Shown piece by piece: positions 59,041-64,000 of a stretch of DNA of 64,000 nucleotides. The stretch comes from Beroe forskalii (Eukaryota > Ctenophora > Nuda > Beroida > Beroidae), in contig WFMF01000534.1 of assembly GCA_011033025.1 (NCBI GenBank), positions 49,449-113,448 on the forward strand, read 5' to 3'. Numbering within the stretch: the stretch's first letter is position 1; every line of letters starts with the position of its first letter. The notes beneath the pieces were generated by a model, which saw only the letters and a program-made list of their open reading frames with translations, was not told the origin of the DNA and did no database searches. The position numbers and the translations under genes were made by a program.

Positions 59041-60125
59041 ATACATATCCCCCTGATTCGTCACCGAATAAATTTCGCCTCCGACTTAATTTTGAAAGTG
59101 TCGTCATCGGAAAGTCCATACTCGCGGACTCAAATTTTGCATGGGTTCACACAGTTCCTGTTGATTCGGCGAAGTTCATCGGAGTTCTAAAGAGCTCTGC
59201 TTTGATTCTCATTCAATGAGAATCTCAAATTTTGCAAAGTTCTTATGAATGGGTTATTAACTTATGTTCATATACTAGTTAGGGCTGGGGTTAGAGTCAA
59301 GGCCATGGGTTTTTAGAGTTATGCTTATGGCTAGGTTTAAGTTTTTGGTTTAGCTTAGGGCTATAGATTATAGGGTCAGGGTAGTACAGTAAGATTGGTA
59401 CACCGTTCAAAACTTTTCGCTTGTTACCTAAGAATCATACTTTCAAATTTGATTGGTTTGAAATCCCAATCAACATCTATTATTAACACCATTTAAGGTT
59501 GAATATAGAAAATTTATCAACTATTTTATTAATCTCACAACTATTTATTTCCGCTTTCATTCACTCTGTGGAACAGAATTTAATTGTAAATAGATCCTTC
59601 TGTATATGTCAGAGAACAGACTTATTTATTAGTTCATTGATTTATTTGTTTAGTATTTGTTTTAAGTAGTAAGCTGTGCTGAAGATTAGTGTTTATCTTT
59701 GACTGTTATATTATTGTCTACTGAACTATCTGATTTTAAGATTGCTATATTTATTGATGCTGTTGGCTATAAATCATAAGTCATAACATACGCTGATATA
59801 TATCCTTTGAATTATCATTGTTCATGCGATTGCTTATTGTAACTTCAAAACTGTTATTGTTGATCAAGGATCGCTTTATTGTTTACTTAGATGATATTTA
59901 AAAGTAACTTTCTTTAGATTTGGTTTTGCAGTTTCCGGTTTCGTCAGTTTCTTTTGAAATTGACAGGATAAAGGATCGAATAAAGAATGTCTTATCTTTT
60001 AAAATTACAGATACTAAGTCTCAGGCCCCAAATTAGACTGGTTCTGCTCTACAGTGAATTTGATCTTACATGTTTTAGAAAACTCGATAATATTACCAAT
60101 CTCTCACAACATGACTTGTTAAAGG
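59041..60125. other. Spacer upstream of PITRM1-like gene
   Basis: AT-rich DNA with a G/T-rich patch (agggctggggttagagtcaa) near 59280-59390 like that in the small MITE at 29.9 kb. No gene is supported. Confidence 0.4.
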
Positions 60126-62823
60126 ATGTTACGATGTCTGCACGGACGAGGCCCTCGTCTCCGGACCCTCCTCCAGCAAGCCGCCTGTACTCGTGGCTAC
60201 ACTGCCGGTGACAGGCTGCACGGCTACACTGTCACTGCAGTGAGTGAGGTGCCCGAGTTTAACCTCACTGCAGTGCAACTCGTTCACGAGGCTACCAGCG
60301 CCAAACACTGCCATGTCATCAAGGACGACTCAAACAACGCCTTTAACGTTGCCTTCGCAACCACCCCCATGGACGATACTGGAGTAGCTCATATCTTGGA
60401 GCACACGGCACTTTGTGGCTCTCAGAGGTACCCTATCCGTGATCCGTTCTTCAAAATGCTAACCCGGTCTTTCTCAACGTTCATGAACGCGTTCACGGGC
60501 CCTGACTTCACAATGTATCCCTTCTCCACTCAGAACAAGCAGGACTACTATAACTTGATGTCAGTTTACTGCGATGCTGCGTTCTTCCCTAACCTCAGCA
60601 AGCTAGACTTCCTCCAAGAAGGCTGGCGGTTGGAACACAGCAGCAAGGACGACCCTGCTTCTGACATCATCCTCAAAGGCGTGGTGTTTAACGAGATGAA
60701 GGGTTATAACAACAACTCTGGGTACATCCTGGGTCAGAACGTACTGAACCACCTGCTACCAAGTCACACGTACAGTAGTTGTAGTGGGGGGTCGCCCCCT
60801 GATATCCCTACACTCTCACACGAGGACTTAGTGTCCTTCCACCGGTCCCACTACCACCCCAGCAACGCTATCTTCTACACTTACGGGGACCTGCCCTTGG
60901 AGGGGCATCTGGAGAAGTTGGACAAGGTCCTGGGGGCATTCAGCCCCATTACTCCCAACACACTCGTGCCTTCAGAGCCGGCGTGGAGCGAGCCTCGGGA
61001 GATGGTGGTGAAAGGTCCTCATGATCCTAACGTTACAGATAATGAGAACAATCTCACTGTGACGGTCAGCTACAAGCTACCCGTCATCAACGACAGGTTT
61101 GTTTTATATTCAACGTTCATTAAGAATTCTTTAAACCGCGTTTTTCTCTGAACGTCAGTGATGGGCTTCTTGAAAGATATAGTTCTAATTTCAATTTGAA
61201 AATTGAAATGGCTCATTGATAAAGCCCCTGATAATTATTGTTATTATTGCAATCCCCAAGTCCCTCCCTTACTCCGTTACACTCAGGTATGACAACATAG
61301 CACTGTCCGTCATAACGGACGTCCTGACGACCGGAGCTCAGAGCAAGTTTTACGAAGCTCTGATCCAATCTGAGCTAGGATCTGACTTTGCTGACGGTAG
61401 TGGCTATCACACCTACACCAAGGACTCCTACTTCACCATAGGACTCAAAGGGGTGACGCAGGACAACGTTACCAAGGTAATTCTAACTGAAAATTTGTGG
61501 GCCAGATTCTTAATAATGACGCGCACTTTCACCCCCAAGCATAAGAGAGGTGGTTCACTGAACTTTGATGATACTAGATCTCGTACTGTGTTTGACAGTA
61601 CCAGTGATCCACTTGCCGTTTTACTAGTGATCGTTGTGACCATGTTCCTGACCAAGGTTCGCAAGGTAATAGACGAGGTGTGGGAGGAGGTTGTTAGAGA
61701 AGGACTGCCAGCAGATCAAGTGGCTGCTGTCTTGCATCAGGTACAGATTTTGTTTTGAGAAGATGCCTGATTTTCTGACTTTAACCTGCTTATGAAAACG
61801 AATATTATGGTTCTCGACTTTTTCCGACAGTTCTCAGAATCGCCAAAATTTGAAAAAAATCACACGCATTTATCTCAGTGCCCCAACCCCCCAAGAGAAA
61901 AGCCCTAGATTGAGTCTCACAGTATCTAGCTTTCCTAAGGCACGTGCTTCACGAAGTCCCATGAGGCATAAACTCGTATTAATTTAACCACCCACAACTT
62001 CAAACAACCATGCAAATGCCGAATGACAAGATCATGGTACATTCCTCAGATGGAGATATCTAAGAAACACCAGAGCACGTCGTTTGGAATGCATCTGGGA
62101 GTTGGCCTGCTCGGGGCGTGGCTCCACGGTGCAGAACCTGCCAAGTACCTAGAGTTCAACACTCATCTGGAGCGGTGAGTTGTCGCAATGTGCACTTCTT
62201 CTAAACGAGCTGTTTGAAAATATTTTCTTGTGTTTGAAATACCTTCGGACGGTAGCTTCACCCAGAACAAGAAATCTGACGGATTTATCAAACTTTACAG
62301 GTTCCAAACTTTGGAGGAGGCAGGTGGACACATCCAGGACCTGGTATCACGGAACTTCCTGGACAACCCCCACCGGTTGACAGTCACCATGATCCCTGAT
62401 GAGACCTTCGGGAAGACACTGGCAGACAGGGAGGGAGCGGTACTGCAGGACAAGCTGACACACCTCACTGAACAAGGTAACGGGTTGTGTTTGTTGTCAT
62501 GGGGGTCAATCAAGTTGATAGGCAGCAATGATGTCATTTCGAGTGTATATCAACTCGCTCATCAAACGAATTGTAGAATTCAATTTGATGGTCTCTAGAG
62601 AGCCATCTTTCCAAAGTATCCACTTGTGCACGTGCAATGACTCTCTTCAATACATATCTCTGCAGATAAGTTGGAGGTTGCTAGGACGGCTAAGGAGCTG
62701 CAGGCTGCACAGGACGAGGTGCAGGACTTATCCTGTTTGCCGTGTATTCAGCTGGGGGATGTTCCCACCACACCCCTTCATTACCCTGTACACCGTATTA
62801 CTGTAGAGGGCGTTCCTGTACAG
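60126..62823 (+). CDS. PITRM1: Presequence protease, mitochondrial (5' part)
   Basis: Six exons give 568 residues before the window runs out of recognisable exons: 60126-61096, 61287-61476, 61657-61740, 62050-62174, 62301-62476 and 62666-62823. The N-terminus MLRCLHGRGPRLRTLLQQAA is Arg-rich without acids, as expected of a mitochondrial targeting peptide. The M16C zinc-protease inverted motif HILEH is followed by TALCGSQRYPIRDPFFKML and, later, the conserved downstream Glu region GVVFNEMKGYNNN. Family proteins degrade cleaved targeting peptides and other short peptides in the matrix. PITRM1 proteins are about 1,000 residues, so roughly half is here and the rest should lie beyond the right edge. 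All phases agree, and nothing looks broken. Confidence 0.9.
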
Positions 62824-63887
62824 GTTAGCCTGCCTGGCGCACTGTTTTTAAATTAACAATCTTACTTATAAAGTCGCAGATTGTGTGTTTTTTTACGTCA
62901 CGCCCCATGGCAACGCGCGCACAATGGGGAAAAATGCACGTGCAGATGGATAGCGCGCGCGCTCATTTCTGTTTAATGCTGTTTTAATTTCGGAGCTTTA
63001 TAACTTTTGATCTGATTGGAATCTTTTGATGCGGTAAAAAGTATTTAGTTGATTTGAAATTTGCGAACGAGGTGCTGCGTAGCAGCGCCGAGTGAGCTGT
63101 GTATTTGCAGGCCCAACGGGCCTGCTAGTCTTATATATAATTTCGTAAGAGCACGTGAATTATGTCTGTCTGTGCGGGCGCACAGTTTAAATTTGAGCTT
63201 GCCAAGAAAATATCAACTTATCAAGAGAAACGAACAGGGAAAATGTGCTTATTGGTGCCGTTGTCATGGCCACTGGAAACTGCACGTGCAGGTTATGATC
63301 AGTTGTATGCGAGTGCTTTCTGATACGCTGCTAACTGCTGCGTCGTGGTTTTTGTTAATTTTACGTTTTCTACATTTAAAATTAAAGATCTGAAGATACA
63401 GAATGGGTATGGCTGGCATCGGGGAGGACACAGGCGATAGAATTCCCTTCATAAATCAGTGGCAATGGTCGGTCAATTTATTAAATCGATGCTGAGTTGA
63501 TTATTAAAATGGTTTCAACTAAATAATGTTAATCGAGCAAGTGTTGAAGGAAATTAAGATCAAGGCAAAAATCAAATTGACCAAATAATTGGGCATAGCA
63601 TATATTATTGCGAATTTGGGAATCTTAGCGTAAATCAATGCGTAATTCAAAGTTCAGTATAAATGCACGGTTCTCATTTTTGCAATTCAATTAACTTCGT
63701 CATACAATTGCAATTAGACAAAACTGGCCTTCATGGGTCAGTGACAAACGAATCATTGTAAATTTTGCTCCTTCATAAACTTTTTAATATTTCAAAATTT
63801 GCAAGTGACGAAATTTAAGCTGGCGTGAATGAAGTCTGAGTGGGCTTTGCATTAAATGTCTTCATTCTTGAGAGGACCTTATAACGT
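62824..63887. other. Intron of the PITRM1-like gene
   Basis: Probably intronic. GC-rich patches (acgcgcgcacaatgggg, atagcgcgcgcgctca, caggcccaacgggcctgc) at 62900-63125 look like a dispersed repeat. No further protease exon was recognised. Confidence 0.45.
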
Positions 63888-64000
63888 TTTAGGGCACTCA
63901 GGGCACAGGGCACTACGTCAGGGCACCAGGGCACTACGTCAGGGCACCAGGGCACTACGTCAGGGCACTGATCCTTGAAGTAGTGCCCTGAACAGGGCAC
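63888..64000. repeat. Tandem repeat of gggcactacgtcagggcacc
   Basis: At least three copies of a ~20-base unit, followed by an inverted version (tagtgccctgaacagggcac) at the window's end. The words resemble the ends of the MULE remnant at 49.6 and 50.8 kb (ggcacactacggcac style), so this may be the end of a related element cut by the window edge. Confidence 0.5.

Overview
The window looks like intron-rich, AT-rich nuclear DNA from an invertebrate animal. Animal-specific protein families are present: a seven-helix receptor, a zona pellucida (ZP) domain protein, a TBC1D10-like Rab GAP, matrin/U1-type zinc-finger proteins and a PITRM1-type mitochondrial protease. The mixture of tRNA-derived SINEs, an RNase H-bearing LINE, a GIY-YIG Penelope-like element and many TIR/MITE elements would suit a cnidarian, perhaps a hydrozoan, but the species cannot be fixed from the sequence. 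No bacterial, organellar or retroviral sequence was recognised.

Layout. 1-7.4 kb: no gene, scattered repeats and one SINE. 7.5-14.3 kb (+): a seven-exon receptor gene of 483 codons whose last intron is filled by a 2.3 kb minisatellite built from its own 3' splice site. 15.0-18.5 kb (-): a ZP-domain gene, tail-to-tail with the receptor. 21.2-22.0 kb (+): an unrecognised coding-like stretch. 22.3-23.2 kb: a stretch with inflated homopolymers, probably poor sequence.

24-38.3 kb is a repeat district without host genes. It holds a Z-DNA-prone minisatellite, a truncated transposon copy, a cruciform-rich AT block, a 3.2 kb nested fold-back palindrome with a GACTC satellite at its heart, an inverted-repeat element, and a 3.8 kb DNA transposon with ~680 bp terminal inverted repeats and a perfect 8-bp target duplication. 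That transposon carries a spliced gene of unknown function.

39.4-47.3 kb and 48.8-53.6 kb (+): two tandem paralogues coding for three-zinc-finger, RG-rich, probably RNA-binding proteins. Several exon lengths and phases match exactly. Their introns hold a LINE piece, two elements with 8-bp target duplications (one inside a Penelope-like element), a SINE, and a Mutator-like remnant with a nested MITE. 54.4-57.8 kb (+): a complete TBC1D10-like Rab GAP of 337 codons. 57.9-59.0 kb: a 5'-truncated RNase H LINE. 60.1-62.8 kb (+): the 5' half of a PITRM1 gene running off the right edge.

The genes do not form one pathway. Two themes stand out. First, short tandem duplications repeatedly include real splice sites: two acceptors in the receptor gene and one donor in the TBC gene. 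Second, elements making 8-bp target duplications have been active several times. Several reading-frame or splice anomalies may be assembly errors.
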